Source: Pseudomonas sp. GM79 (GTDB taxonomy: Bacteria > Pseudomonadota > Gammaproteobacteria > Pseudomonadales > Pseudomonadaceae). Taken from it: 54,800 nucleotides of DNA. Position numbers and translations under genes: made by a program. This document shows positions 17,421 through 25,779 of this stretch, in pieces. Every line of letters starts with the position of its first letter. The first letter of the stretch is position 1. The notes beneath the pieces are model-generated. The model was not told the origin of the DNA. It saw only the letters and a list, made by a program, of their open reading frames with translations, and did no database searches. The stretch spans positions 1 to 54,800 of the forward strand of contig NZ_AKJE01000081.1 of the NCBI RefSeq assembly GCF_000282495.1, given 5' to 3'.

Positions 17421-17460
17421 GGCTTCGGTAGTTAAAGGGCTGGAAAGTGCAGGCAGCGTC

Positions 17461-18006
17461 CTATCTGATTTCAATTGGCGTCCTGTCAGGCACCAACATC
17501 CAGATTTTTCGCATTTCGCTGTTAGTTACAGCAATGCAACCATCAGTCCAGTCCCACAGATGATGAAGCGGTTCAAGCCACGCCCATCCATTGGGTAGAC
17601 CATGAATCATAATGTTACCGCCTGGCAAATACCCGTTATGACGAGCAGCGGCTTCGTCTGCCGGATTCGGATATGAAATGTGCAAGCTAAGGTACGCCAT
17701 TGATTTTGGATTGCGCCAATCGATGAAATAACGTCCCTCAGGCGTTTTCTCATCCCCTTCTCGTTGCTTTGCGCCGTCATTCGCGGCCGCTCCAAGCGCT
17801 ATGCGATATTCGGCCAATACCACACCCTCTCGCCACAGAAACATCCGCCTTTCTTGTTTATTGACGGTTATCAAATCAGCCTGTTTGTTTGGCTGATCAA
17901 GCTCCGGGGTTGGAGCAGGACCTCCGCCCAAGCGGCCCATGACTGCCGTATACCCAAATGCCGCTATTAGTAGAAACAGCCCAGAAAGAGCCAAGCGCTT
18001 TAGCAT
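17461..18006 (-). CDS. L,D-transpeptidase (YkuD-type) family protein
   Basis: A 181-residue envelope protein with an N-terminal membrane/signal segment (LALSGLFLLIAAFGYTAVM). The YkuD domain has the conserved His in IMIHGLPN and the catalytic Cys in DWTDGCIAVTN (T/DGC rather than the usual SxGC). The short form and the DGCIAVTN box resemble YafK-type members, which cut or make meso-DAP links in peptidoglycan. The ATG at 18006 follows AAAGGA. It lies 122 bases after magF on the same strand, inside the repeat-bounded islet. Confidence 0.87.
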   Translation of the reverse strand: MLKRLALSGLFLLIAAFGYTAVMGRLGGGPAPTPELDQPNKQADLITVNKQERRMFLWREGVVLAEYRIALGAAANDGAKQREGDEKTPEGRYFIDWRNPKSMAYLSLHISYPNPADEAAARHNGYLPGGNIMIHGLPNGWAWLEPLHHLWDWTDGCIAVTNSEMRKIWMLVPDRTPIEIR

Positions 18007-18128
18007 GTTCAATCCTTTCAAGAAACAGCGGTGGTCAGCCCGGTTATTGGTGCCCTTCTCTGCCTTTTGGATAAAAGACCGACTCAGAAAAAAGCTAAAC
18101 TTGAATAACTCACAACTCAGTTATCTCC

Positions 18129-18158
18129 TCACGGATAACTAAACCCCTTAACCAACGT
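18129..18158. repeat. 30-bp direct repeat, magF 3' end copy
   Basis: The native copy within the end of magF, from its stop codon (TCA on the plus strand). Identical to 15198-15227. Adjacent bases differ on both sides. Confidence 0.9.
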
Positions 18159-18944
18159 CAACTCCCCCACCGCCCGCATCGGCACCAGGAACGTCTCCAT
18201 CTTCTCGTTCGGCGTCCCCTCCTCCGTAATCACCGTAATCTGCGCCGTGGTCAGGGGCTGAACAGCCTCTTCCTGCCCCTCCTCATCACTGCGATACCCG
18301 CCACCGTAGTAGTTCACGTACACCAGGTATTGCCCCTTGATCGGCGCTGGCATGGCGAAGATTTCCGGGCCGTAGCCGGTGGTGACGTCGACGTCGAGTG
18401 CGCCGCCGTTGGCTGCGACGCGGTCGCCGTACCAGATGTGGCCACCGTCAGGCGTGACGAGGTGCAGGTCGAGGTCGGTGCCATCGCTGTCCCAGGCCAG
18501 CAGCACTCGCAACTTGGCCGGGGTGGCGCCGCCGCTGGTGTTGAGGAACTGCGTGCGGTGGCGTTGTTGGCCATCGGGGCTGCGGACTTCAACGCTGTTG
18601 CTGCCGTTGGGGAATGAGAACGGGCGATCATAGCGGCCGGTGGGGTCGAGCTTCAGCGGCATGCTGACGCCGTTGACGATCAGCTTGCCGGGCTCATTGC
18701 CCTTGGGCGTGGATTTGATTTGGCCGGTAATGCGAGCGGTATTGGCCTGCCCCACCGGTGTGTTGACCGAGGACGCCGGGTAATTAACCGTCTGACGAAA
18801 GTTTTCGCCTTCGCCTTCGGGTGCGCCTGTGCGCCAGCCGCCGACGGGCGTGTCGAGTTTGACCGCGCTATCGGTGGCGAACGTGGTCGGCCATACGCAA
18901 AAGGAACAAAGGAACAGGAGGACCTGTGGGTAACGGAGTTTCAT
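18129..18944 (-). CDS. magF: DUF2135 secreted protein, MagF/YfaP-like
   Basis: A 271-residue exported protein with a signal peptide ending TTFATDS. The DUF2135 domain shows LAWDSDGTDLDLHLVTPDG, HIWYGDR and YLVYVNYYGGG. Last of six co-directional genes in the order DUF2135, DUF2138, DUF1175, A2M, DUF2300, DUF2135, which is that of P. aeruginosa magABCDEF and (without the first gene) E. coli yfaATSQP. Starts three bases after magE. Periplasmic partner of the alpha-2-macroglobulin homologue by family knowledge. The last 30 bases are duplicated downstream. Gene symbol by synteny. Confidence 0.88.
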   Translation of the reverse strand: MKLRYPQVLLFLCSFCVWPTTFATDSAVKLDTPVGGWRTGAPEGEGENFRQTVNYPASSVNTPVGQANTARITGQIKSTPKGNEPGKLIVNGVSMPLKLDPTGRYDRPFSFPNGSNSVEVRSPDGQQRHRTQFLNTSGGATPAKLRVLLAWDSDGTDLDLHLVTPDGGHIWYGDRVAANGGALDVDVTTGYGPEIFAMPAPIKGQYLVYVNYYGGGYRSDEEGQEEAVQPLTTAQITVITEEGTPNEKMETFLVPMRAVGELTLVKGFSYP

Positions 18945-18947
18945 GGC

Positions 18948-20567
18948 CTAATCCAGCAAGAGGTGGCGGGCGAGCCCTTCGATGTAGGTTTCATCCTGGC
19001 CGTTGGGGTGTGCTTCGAAGGCCAGGTGCAGGTATTCGTGGGTCAGGTCGAGGCGGTCTTGCAGCGACAGCACGCCGCGCACGTAAATGCGCTGGCGTTC
19101 GCGATCGACAAAAGGACGGCCGAAGGCCAGGCGGCAGACGGCGAAGGTGTTGACTTCGTTGTAGCCAACCTCGCTTTCCAGCCGTGGTCGCCAACCGCGG
19201 CGTTGTTTTTGCAGCCAGTCTTGCGCGGCGGGCAATGCATCGCAGGAAGCCACTGGATTGTCCCAGCGGCTGAGGCTGGCGCGTGGGTAAGCGTGCAGCA
19301 GGATGGCGTCATAGCGTTGACCGGCATTGGCCTGTTCGACGGCTTGCTGCCAGGAGAGCTTGTCCGGCCCCGGTTGGTCGGAGTGATAGGTGACGTCGCT
19401 GCCGGCCAGGACCAGGTCGCTGGTCCACGCGGCGATGTTGCGTGATTCGGTCGCGGCCGGGCGTGGGGCGACGCGCTGTCGGCTGCTGCTGTCTTCGATG
19501 CTCAGGCAGTCGCCGTTGCGCGTGGCGTTTTGCAGCAGGTAGGTGCGGATCGCGACGCTCAGGGCTTTGGCGGCTTCGGCGGGTTCCGGTCTGGCTTCGC
19601 GCTGCAGGACGCGGGCGACGTATTCTTCGCGGTCCAGACGGGCGACGAGTGTGTCTTTGAGCAGGAACAACTCACCGTCGCTATGGATATCGAGTTGATT
19701 GCCGTTGGCGAACTCGACGCGATAGTCGCCTTGCAAGGGCCCGGGCGCTAACACGCGATCTCCCGCCAGCACGCGTTTCAGCGGATAACGTGCGAACAGG
19801 CTGACCTCGACGCACTTCCCCGCCTCCGCCGGCCATGACGAAGGCAACACCGTCGCCAGTGCCTGACCGTAATTGCGCAAGACCATTTGACTGGTGCCGC
19901 GCCCACCGGCCCAGATCGGCGTGCCGTCTGCCGTCCAGCCAGCGAACCCGCCCTGGCGTGACGAAGGATCCTGATCCCCCAGCCAGCTCCAGGTTTTCAC
20001 CCGCAACCGGCCGCCAAGCTCACCGACGACATTGCCATCAGCAGCATTCAGCACCACATCAAGCAACACTCGCCGCGCCTGATCCTGCGCCGGCATCACG
20101 GCCAAGACCTTCAGCAACTCAGCCACCGAAACCCGGGTCTGCGGTTGCAACGACGGCAAGTCCAACAGCCACTTCGGCGCTTGTCTCGCCTGCCAATAAT
20201 CGCGCCATTCAGCGCCAGCAATGCCCAGCCGTGCAGGCTCAAAGTACAACCCGCAAGACTTCACCAACGCCTGATCGCGCTCAATCCTGCCGCCCGCCGT
20301 GCAGCAATACACTTCTTCCTTCGATTGCCCGCGACATTCATAAGCCGGTTCCCGTGCGCCGGTGTCCACCAGCCAGCCGTAGACAAACAGCTTCCACAAG
20401 CTGCCCAGAGGGGTTTGCAGATCAGCAGGCAATGGCTGACGCGAGATCACCTGAGTCTGGCTCAACGAAAGCAATTCATCCTTGAAGCCCAGTCGCAACG
20501 GTTCGTCCTGCGCTGTCGCCAGCGCAGGCATCAAACACAACAACCACCAGACCAGACGCCGGGTCAT
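18948..20567 (-). CDS. magE: DUF2300 secreted protein, MagE/YfaQ-like
   Basis: A 539-residue protein with a signal peptide (LVWWLLCLMPALATAQDE). Two segments look enzymatic. A SpoIID-like stretch (REEYVARVLQREA...AKALSVAIRTYLLQNA) resembles the lytic domain found in SpoIID. A C-terminal LTHEYLHLAF carries an HExxH zinc-protease-like motif, with a later Glu in ETYIEGLARH. Starts two bases after the magD stop. Its role in the Mag complex is not known; these motifs suggest peptidoglycan or protein processing in the periplasm, which is inference. Confidence 0.87.
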   Translation of the reverse strand: MTRRLVWWLLCLMPALATAQDEPLRLGFKDELLSLSQTQVISRQPLPADLQTPLGSLWKLFVYGWLVDTGAREPAYECRGQSKEEVYCCTAGGRIERDQALVKSCGLYFEPARLGIAGAEWRDYWQARQAPKWLLDLPSLQPQTRVSVAELLKVLAVMPAQDQARRVLLDVVLNAADGNVVGELGGRLRVKTWSWLGDQDPSSRQGGFAGWTADGTPIWAGGRGTSQMVLRNYGQALATVLPSSWPAEAGKCVEVSLFARYPLKRVLAGDRVLAPGPLQGDYRVEFANGNQLDIHSDGELFLLKDTLVARLDREEYVARVLQREARPEPAEAAKALSVAIRTYLLQNATRNGDCLSIEDSSSRQRVAPRPAATESRNIAAWTSDLVLAGSDVTYHSDQPGPDKLSWQQAVEQANAGQRYDAILLHAYPRASLSRWDNPVASCDALPAAQDWLQKQRRGWRPRLESEVGYNEVNTFAVCRLAFGRPFVDRERQRIYVRGVLSLQDRLDLTHEYLHLAFEAHPNGQDETYIEGLARHLLLD

Positions 20568-20569
20568 CG

Positions 20570-23500
20570 TCAGTGAACCGTGACCTGGCCGAGCGCCGGT
20601 TTCTGTTCCTGAGCCTGATGCTGTGGCGCATAGACCTGGGTGAAACGCACCGGCGGCAGGTTGAACTGACCCTTTTGCGAGAAACGCACCAGATGACGCA
20701 GGCGCAATTCACCGCTCAAGGCATCCACCGGGATCGCGTAGGCCATTTGCCCCGGTTCGAAGCGGGCTTTCTCCAGCGAAGTCGGCTCGGTGCCTGCCTT
20801 ACCCATCAGCTTGATGCCCCACGTGGTGCGCTCGACGTCCGCACCCGGTGGCAGCGGCACTTCGAGCATGCCGTAGCGCAGCGGTTTTGCGGCTTTGCTG
20901 GTGATGATCACTTCGTCCAGGTACAGGCTGTCGCTGGACAACGGTTTGGTGCCGACGGCTTCGAGTTTGAATTCGAACGCTTCGTCACCCGGCACCAGAC
21001 GCGACAGACGACGAGTGATGGTCACGGCCATCGGGTCCACCGGCGGTTGCTTGCTCTGGAAGCTCAACGCAGCACGAAGCGGACGTTCTTGCGTCCCGCT
21101 CAGCGACAACGTTGCAGGCACGGTTGCAGCCCCCTGCCACGTCCAATACATCTCACCGGTATCACCGTACTTTTTCTTCCAGCCTTCGCCCGGTGCCAGT
21201 GCGATGGTAGGTGAAGCCTGTTCGATGCTGCGTTGCAGCCAGGTCAGCGCCAAGGCGCGTTCCAGGGTCGATTGCTGTGGCAACAGGCGTTGCAACAGCG
21301 CTTGCGCGTGAGCCTGATCAAAGGCTTGCAGCGACAGGTTCAAGGCTTCGACAAATGGCTGGGAACTGGCGGCCACTTGTTGTTGCGCAGCGTCCAGTTG
21401 ACGATTGAACGCCTCCGGCAGATTGACCTTGGCCTGACGCGCCAACGATGCGGTCAACAGCCGAGCACTGGCCAGCCCCAATGCCGAGTCCGGATCGTTC
21501 ATGACCAGGCTCTCTTCGCCGTCGTCCATCACGCTCGCCCCATGACCCTCGCCGGCTTTCACCAAATCGTCGATCAAACCGCTGAGCAGCGTGTTCACCG
21601 GCAATTGCATCTGCTTGGCAAACGACAGAATCAGTGCCCGCTGCAACAGCGGCGTGTTCTGCGACTGCTTGGCGTACACCTCCAGCACCCGCTGCCAATG
21701 CTCCGGCGGCAGGTTCAGTTCCAGCGCTTTGCTGGCGTGCCAGTCGGCGTAATAGGCATAGGCGGTGAGGAACGCATCCGGCTCACCGTCAAAGCCCCAC
21801 CAGGTGAAGCTCGCCGACGGGCCGGCCATTTGTACCAGCCGCAGGCGGCTGTTCTGCATGATCAAACGCAAGCGATCGCGGATCTGCGGGTTCGACGATA
21901 AGGTCGGATAAGCGATGCTCAATGGCAGCAAACGGCTGGCGGTCTGTTCAACGCCGCCATACGGATAGCTCAGCAGATCATCGAGGGCCGAACGGAACAG
22001 CGCTTGCGGGCTGTCATCCAGACGCAGGCGAATATCCGTGGCGTCCGCGGGCAAGGTCAACGGCGTATCACCGCTGGCCACGTCCAGGCTTTGGCTTTGA
22101 GTCACCTGCCAGCCTTCGCCGGTCGCGGTCAGGCGCACGGCCAGGGCATCAGCGGTTTTGCCGTCCTGCACCAGCTCGGCGGTCCACTCGCCATTGGCCA
22201 CTGTGAACGCGGGCAAGGCGATGTAGTTGATGCCGTTGTTCAACGTGACCGGCACCCGTTGCTCGGCGCCCGCGTAATGAATCACCAGCTCAGCCTTGAC
22301 CGGCTTCTCGGCCTGGCTGAAAGCGAACACACCGAGGTCCGGTTTGTCGCTGTTGCGGAACTTGGTCGGGCCGCTCCACTTCAGGTACAGCGGTTTTTCC
22401 GAGCGCACGAACTGCTTCTTCTGCCCGACCTGGCCGTCATCGGCAATGGCCCGGGCGGTGATGCGCCAGCGGGTCAGCGAGTCCGGCATTTTGAAGGTGA
22501 AGCGGGTTTTGCCATTCGCATCGGTGATCAATTCAGGCTGCCACGCGGCGGTGTCGACGTCTTCGCGACGCGGCCGCTCCAGCACTTTCACGCCACGTTC
22601 GCTGCGGTTGGCTTTGCCCGGCGCGCCTGGGCTGCCCGGCAATGCCACGTCGTAGCTGATGAACGACAAACTGGCGCTGGTGCGCACGTTGTTGCGGCGT
22701 GGGTGGTAGAAGAACTGGTCGATGGTCGGCGCGACTTCCGGTTGCAGGGCGTAGACCATCTCGTCCACGACACTGACCGTCAGGTGCGCCGGAATGGCTT
22801 TGCCGGCGAACTGCGTAGCGAGATCGACGGTAACCGTATCCCCTGGTTGATACGCCTCTTTGTCGGTGGTGATCGCCACATCGATTTGCGGCGCGATCAC
22901 CTTGATCCCGGCGTTCTGGAAGCTGTATTGGCCACCCTTGGTGTAAAGAACCGAGAACGTCAGGTTCGGCGCGAAGGTGTCCTTCACCAGGATGCGCGCG
23001 CGGTACTGGGTGTCGCTGATTTTTTCCATCTTCAGCCAATCGCTGCCCTTGGACAGCAGCGCCGTGGCCTCGACCTTGTCGCGTTCCAGCGACAACAGCG
23101 CATCGATAATCGGCTCGGGGAAAGTGATCAACGCGAGGGCTTCGTCGCCGGCCTTGTACTCGGGTTTATCGAGGACGATTTCCACGGTGCCGGGCACGGC
23201 TTTAACGCCATCGCCGGTGACCGAATGACCGGTCGCGCCAAGCACGCGGCCATGATCATCTTTCAGCGTCAGGTTGTAAGTGCCCGGACGGTCGAAGGCC
23301 AGGGTGAAGCCTTTATCTTTGGCGGTGAGTTTACCTTCGCCAGTGGTTTGATCCTCCAGTCGCACCCAGCTGTAGCTGCTCGGGTTGACCGCTTTGCTCT
23401 GCTCGCTGCCACCTTCGTTGGCATAGTTGAAGGCAACCTTACCGCCCACCGCGCTGAACCGCTGCGGCGCGCTCAGGCGGAAACTCGCGGCACCGCGATC

Positions 23501-25144
23501 GATGAGGATTTCCTTGGTGGTCTTGACCCGATACGCCGCGCCATCGCTGGCGAACACGGTGAGCATGTAGCGGCTCGGTTTCTCGGCGGCCGGCAGGTCG
23601 AGGCTGGCGTTGCCCTTGGCGTCGGTGGTCAGTTCGGCGCTGGTCAGCTCCACCGGGAATTGCCCGAGGTATTGCAGCTCGTTGTCGACCATCGACAATT
23701 GCTGGGCGCGCAGGCTCAGGCTCAACTTGGCGTTGGCCACCGGTTTGCCGTCCGGGTACAACAGCACCAGACTGCCCTTCACCGGTTCGCCGGTGCGGTA
23801 ATCCTGCTTGGCCAGGTTCATGGATATTTCGAAGTGCGGCTTGATGTATTCGGCAACACGGAAGGCGCTGCTGTAGGCCTGATCCTTGTAGCTGAAACGC
23901 AGCTCATAGCCGCCAGCCACGGCGTTGTCCGGCAACTGGAAACGGCCCTGAGTACCGGCCTTGGAATCAAGCTTCAGCGCCAACGATTGCAGCGCCGTGC
24001 CCGTGGCATCGAGCACGGTGACATTGACGTCGGCAGCGGTCGGTGTCACGGAATCCCGCGCATTCTTGAACTCGCGACCGACGATTTTCAGCGACACCCA
24101 ATCCCCCGGCCGATATAGAGGCCGGTCGGTGAACGCATAGAGTTTGGTGTCGTAGATTTCGCTGTCGTAATAGAAGTTCTCGGAGACGAACACCCCGCCC
24201 TCTTCGTCCTCGCCGATCACGAACGAACGCTCCGGGCTGACGTGCTTCAGGCGCAGCAAGCCGTCGGCATCAGTCGCGCCGCTGCTCATCACGCCCAGGC
24301 CGTCGGTCCACAGCACATTCACTTTTGGCACCGAACTGCCTTCGTGTTTGCGCGCGGCCCACACCAGCAATTCATCGCCAGCAATCTTGCTCACGGCCAC
24401 GGTGTTGGAAACGAAAACCATGGTGGTCGCGCGGTATTTGCCGACCAGTGCTTCCACCAGATACAGGCCCGGCTTCAGGTTGCCCAACGGGATGTACACA
24501 TTGCCCGGCGAGACACTGACGAACTCGCTGGAAGAACCGGCCAGGTTCACGCCTTCAGGCGGCTGGATCGGTTTGGCTTGCCACAGCGGATAACGGAATT
24601 GGCTGACCACCGGCAGGCCCGGAATCAACGCGAATTGTGGCTGTGCGTCGTAAGGCGTTGGCGCGGCGATGGCGGTGCCCATCTTCAGTTCCGGCACTTC
24701 CTCGGTGACTTGTTTACGCGACTCGTAGGAAAACGCCCGTTGCATCACCCGACGGGATTTGCGGTACCAGTTGTCCCACAGGTACGCGAGGGTGTTCGAC
24801 AGGCCTTCGCCCTTGAACTGGCCGTCACTGACCACGCGGTGCAGGTTCTTCTGGCGCTTGAGGAAATCCAGCGGCTTGTCGATGCGATACACGCGAATGT
24901 CCGCACCGCCGTAAGGTTCCATGCGGAACCGGCGGTAATCGCGGCCCGGCGCTTCGAGGCGAACCATCGCCTGTTCGTCGCTGGCGAAACTGCTGTCGGC
25001 CAGCAGGAAAAAGCTTTCACCGGCCACCGGCGTGTAGCCGCTTGGCTCGACGGTGTCTTCGGCGTTGACCGTGGCTAAAGGCGCCAGAAGGGCCAGCAGC
25101 AATGGAATTCGAGAGCAAATGCGCAGCATGCGGGCACCGATCAT
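20570..25144 (-). CDS. magD: bacterial alpha-2-macroglobulin, MagD/YfaS type
   Basis: A 1524-residue periplasmic protein with a signal peptide (ICSRIPLLLALLAPLATVNAED). It holds a long series of macroglobulin domains, an A2M signature region (WQPELITDANGKTRFTFKMPDSLTRWRITARA) and a helical thioester-domain remnant. The position of the CxEQ thioester motif (near residue 1063) reads YGGVEQ, so the Cys is absent, as in YfaS-type proteins that do not trap proteases covalently. The ATG at 25144 overlaps the magC stop (ATGA). In P. aeruginosa MagD is membrane-associated, interacts with proteins encoded by its own operon and is processed by proteases; the operon belongs to the RetS/Gac regulon. Confidence 0.93.
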   Translation of the reverse strand: MIGARMLRICSRIPLLLALLAPLATVNAEDTVEPSGYTPVAGESFFLLADSSFASDEQAMVRLEAPGRDYRRFRMEPYGGADIRVYRIDKPLDFLKRQKNLHRVVSDGQFKGEGLSNTLAYLWDNWYRKSRRVMQRAFSYESRKQVTEEVPELKMGTAIAAPTPYDAQPQFALIPGLPVVSQFRYPLWQAKPIQPPEGVNLAGSSSEFVSVSPGNVYIPLGNLKPGLYLVEALVGKYRATTMVFVSNTVAVSKIAGDELLVWAARKHEGSSVPKVNVLWTDGLGVMSSGATDADGLLRLKHVSPERSFVIGEDEEGGVFVSENFYYDSEIYDTKLYAFTDRPLYRPGDWVSLKIVGREFKNARDSVTPTAADVNVTVLDATGTALQSLALKLDSKAGTQGRFQLPDNAVAGGYELRFSYKDQAYSSAFRVAEYIKPHFEISMNLAKQDYRTGEPVKGSLVLLYPDGKPVANAKLSLSLRAQQLSMVDNELQYLGQFPVELTSAELTTDAKGNASLDLPAAEKPSRYMLTVFASDGAAYRVKTTKEILIDRGAASFRLSAPQRFSAVGGKVAFNYANEGGSEQSKAVNPSSYSWVRLEDQTTGEGKLTAKDKGFTLAFDRPGTYNLTLKDDHGRVLGATGHSVTGDGVKAVPGTVEIVLDKPEYKAGDEALALITFPEPIIDALLSLERDKVEATALLSKGSDWLKMEKISDTQYRARILVKDTFAPNLTFSVLYTKGGQYSFQNAGIKVIAPQIDVAITTDKEAYQPGDTVTVDLATQFAGKAIPAHLTVSVVDEMVYALQPEVAPTIDQFFYHPRRNNVRTSASLSFISYDVALPGSPGAPGKANRSERGVKVLERPRREDVDTAAWQPELITDANGKTRFTFKMPDSLTRWRITARAIADDGQVGQKKQFVRSEKPLYLKWSGPTKFRNSDKPDLGVFAFSQAEKPVKAELVIHYAGAEQRVPVTLNNGINYIALPAFTVANGEWTAELVQDGKTADALAVRLTATGEGWQVTQSQSLDVASGDTPLTLPADATDIRLRLDDSPQALFRSALDDLLSYPYGGVEQTASRLLPLSIAYPTLSSNPQIRDRLRLIMQNSRLRLVQMAGPSASFTWWGFDGEPDAFLTAYAYYADWHASKALELNLPPEHWQRVLEVYAKQSQNTPLLQRALILSFAKQMQLPVNTLLSGLIDDLVKAGEGHGASVMDDGEESLVMNDPDSALGLASARLLTASLARQAKVNLPEAFNRQLDAAQQQVAASSQPFVEALNLSLQAFDQAHAQALLQRLLPQQSTLERALALTWLQRSIEQASPTIALAPGEGWKKKYGDTGEMYWTWQGAATVPATLSLSGTQERPLRAALSFQSKQPPVDPMAVTITRRLSRLVPGDEAFEFKLEAVGTKPLSSDSLYLDEVIITSKAAKPLRYGMLEVPLPPGADVERTTWGIKLMGKAGTEPTSLEKARFEPGQMAYAIPVDALSGELRLRHLVRFSQKGQFNLPPVRFTQVYAPQHQAQEQKPALGQVTVH

Positions 25145-25779
25145 TGGGAGAGGAAGTTCAGTCGATAGACGCCGATGAAGTTGGGGTTGGCTGCGTCGGG
25201 TATCCATCGGGTGTCCTTCCATGTCATGAGTTGTTGCAGGCTTGCGGAGCGCATGCCGTTGTCAGTGGGGGTAGTAGTGCCGGTGTGATAGGCGATGAAG
25301 CGGCCCATCCAGATCATCAGGTGCTGGTCGTCGCCCTGATCGAAAAACATCAGGTCGCCGGGCCGGGCCTGGGCCACATCGCGACCGACCAGATGACTGT
25401 TGAACTGAATCAGTTTGATCGCGTTGACGTAAGGCCCGACCTTGCCACCGCCCTGCTGCCATTGCTGGGCGAGGCCGCGTTGGGCGTCGCTCAGTTGCAG
25501 TTCGGGCGGCAGGTAGCGATTGGACAAGCCATTGCTGCGCAGCCATTTATCGTCATGGACTTTCAGCGCTTCGTTGGCGGCAAACCGCACCAGCCCGGCG
25601 CAGTCCTGCTGATACCAGCGCGGGCTCGGGCCTTGGGTCAGTTGTTCCTGGGCGATGCGCACGAACCAGGCGCGGAATACCTGGGATTGCTGCGGGTCGA
25701 GCGCCGGGGCTTCGCTGGCAAAGGTGCGAGTCCCCAGCAACAACGCCAGCAGGCCGAGGCCTCGGATGAGTGCGGTCAC
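25141..25779 (-). CDS. magC: DUF1175 protein, MagC/YfaT-like
   Basis: A 212-residue exported protein (hydrophobic LIRGLGLLALLLGTRTFASEA at the N terminus). It has a Cys in YQQDCAGLVRFAANEAL and, about 110 residues on, GDLMFFDQGDDQHLMIW, arranged like the Cys and His of NlpC/P60 hydrolases. The GTG at 25779 overlaps the magB stop (GTGA), and the magC stop overlaps the magD start, so the genes are coupled. NlpC/P60-like activity is inferred from the motif spacing. Confidence 0.88.
   Translation of the reverse strand: MTALIRGLGLLALLLGTRTFASEAPALDPQQSQVFRAWFVRIAQEQLTQGPSPRWYQQDCAGLVRFAANEALKVHDDKWLRSNGLSNRYLPPELQLSDAQRGLAQQWQQGGGKVGPYVNAIKLIQFNSHLVGRDVAQARPGDLMFFDQGDDQHLMIWMGRFIAYHTGTTTPTDNGMRSASLQQLMTWKDTRWIPDAANPNFIGVYRLNFLSQ

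Noticed and set aside
22004..24118. 704-codon plus-strand open frame
   Set aside because: Antisense shadow of magD with low-complexity Arg/Gly/Ala/Val sequence and no recognisable domain.
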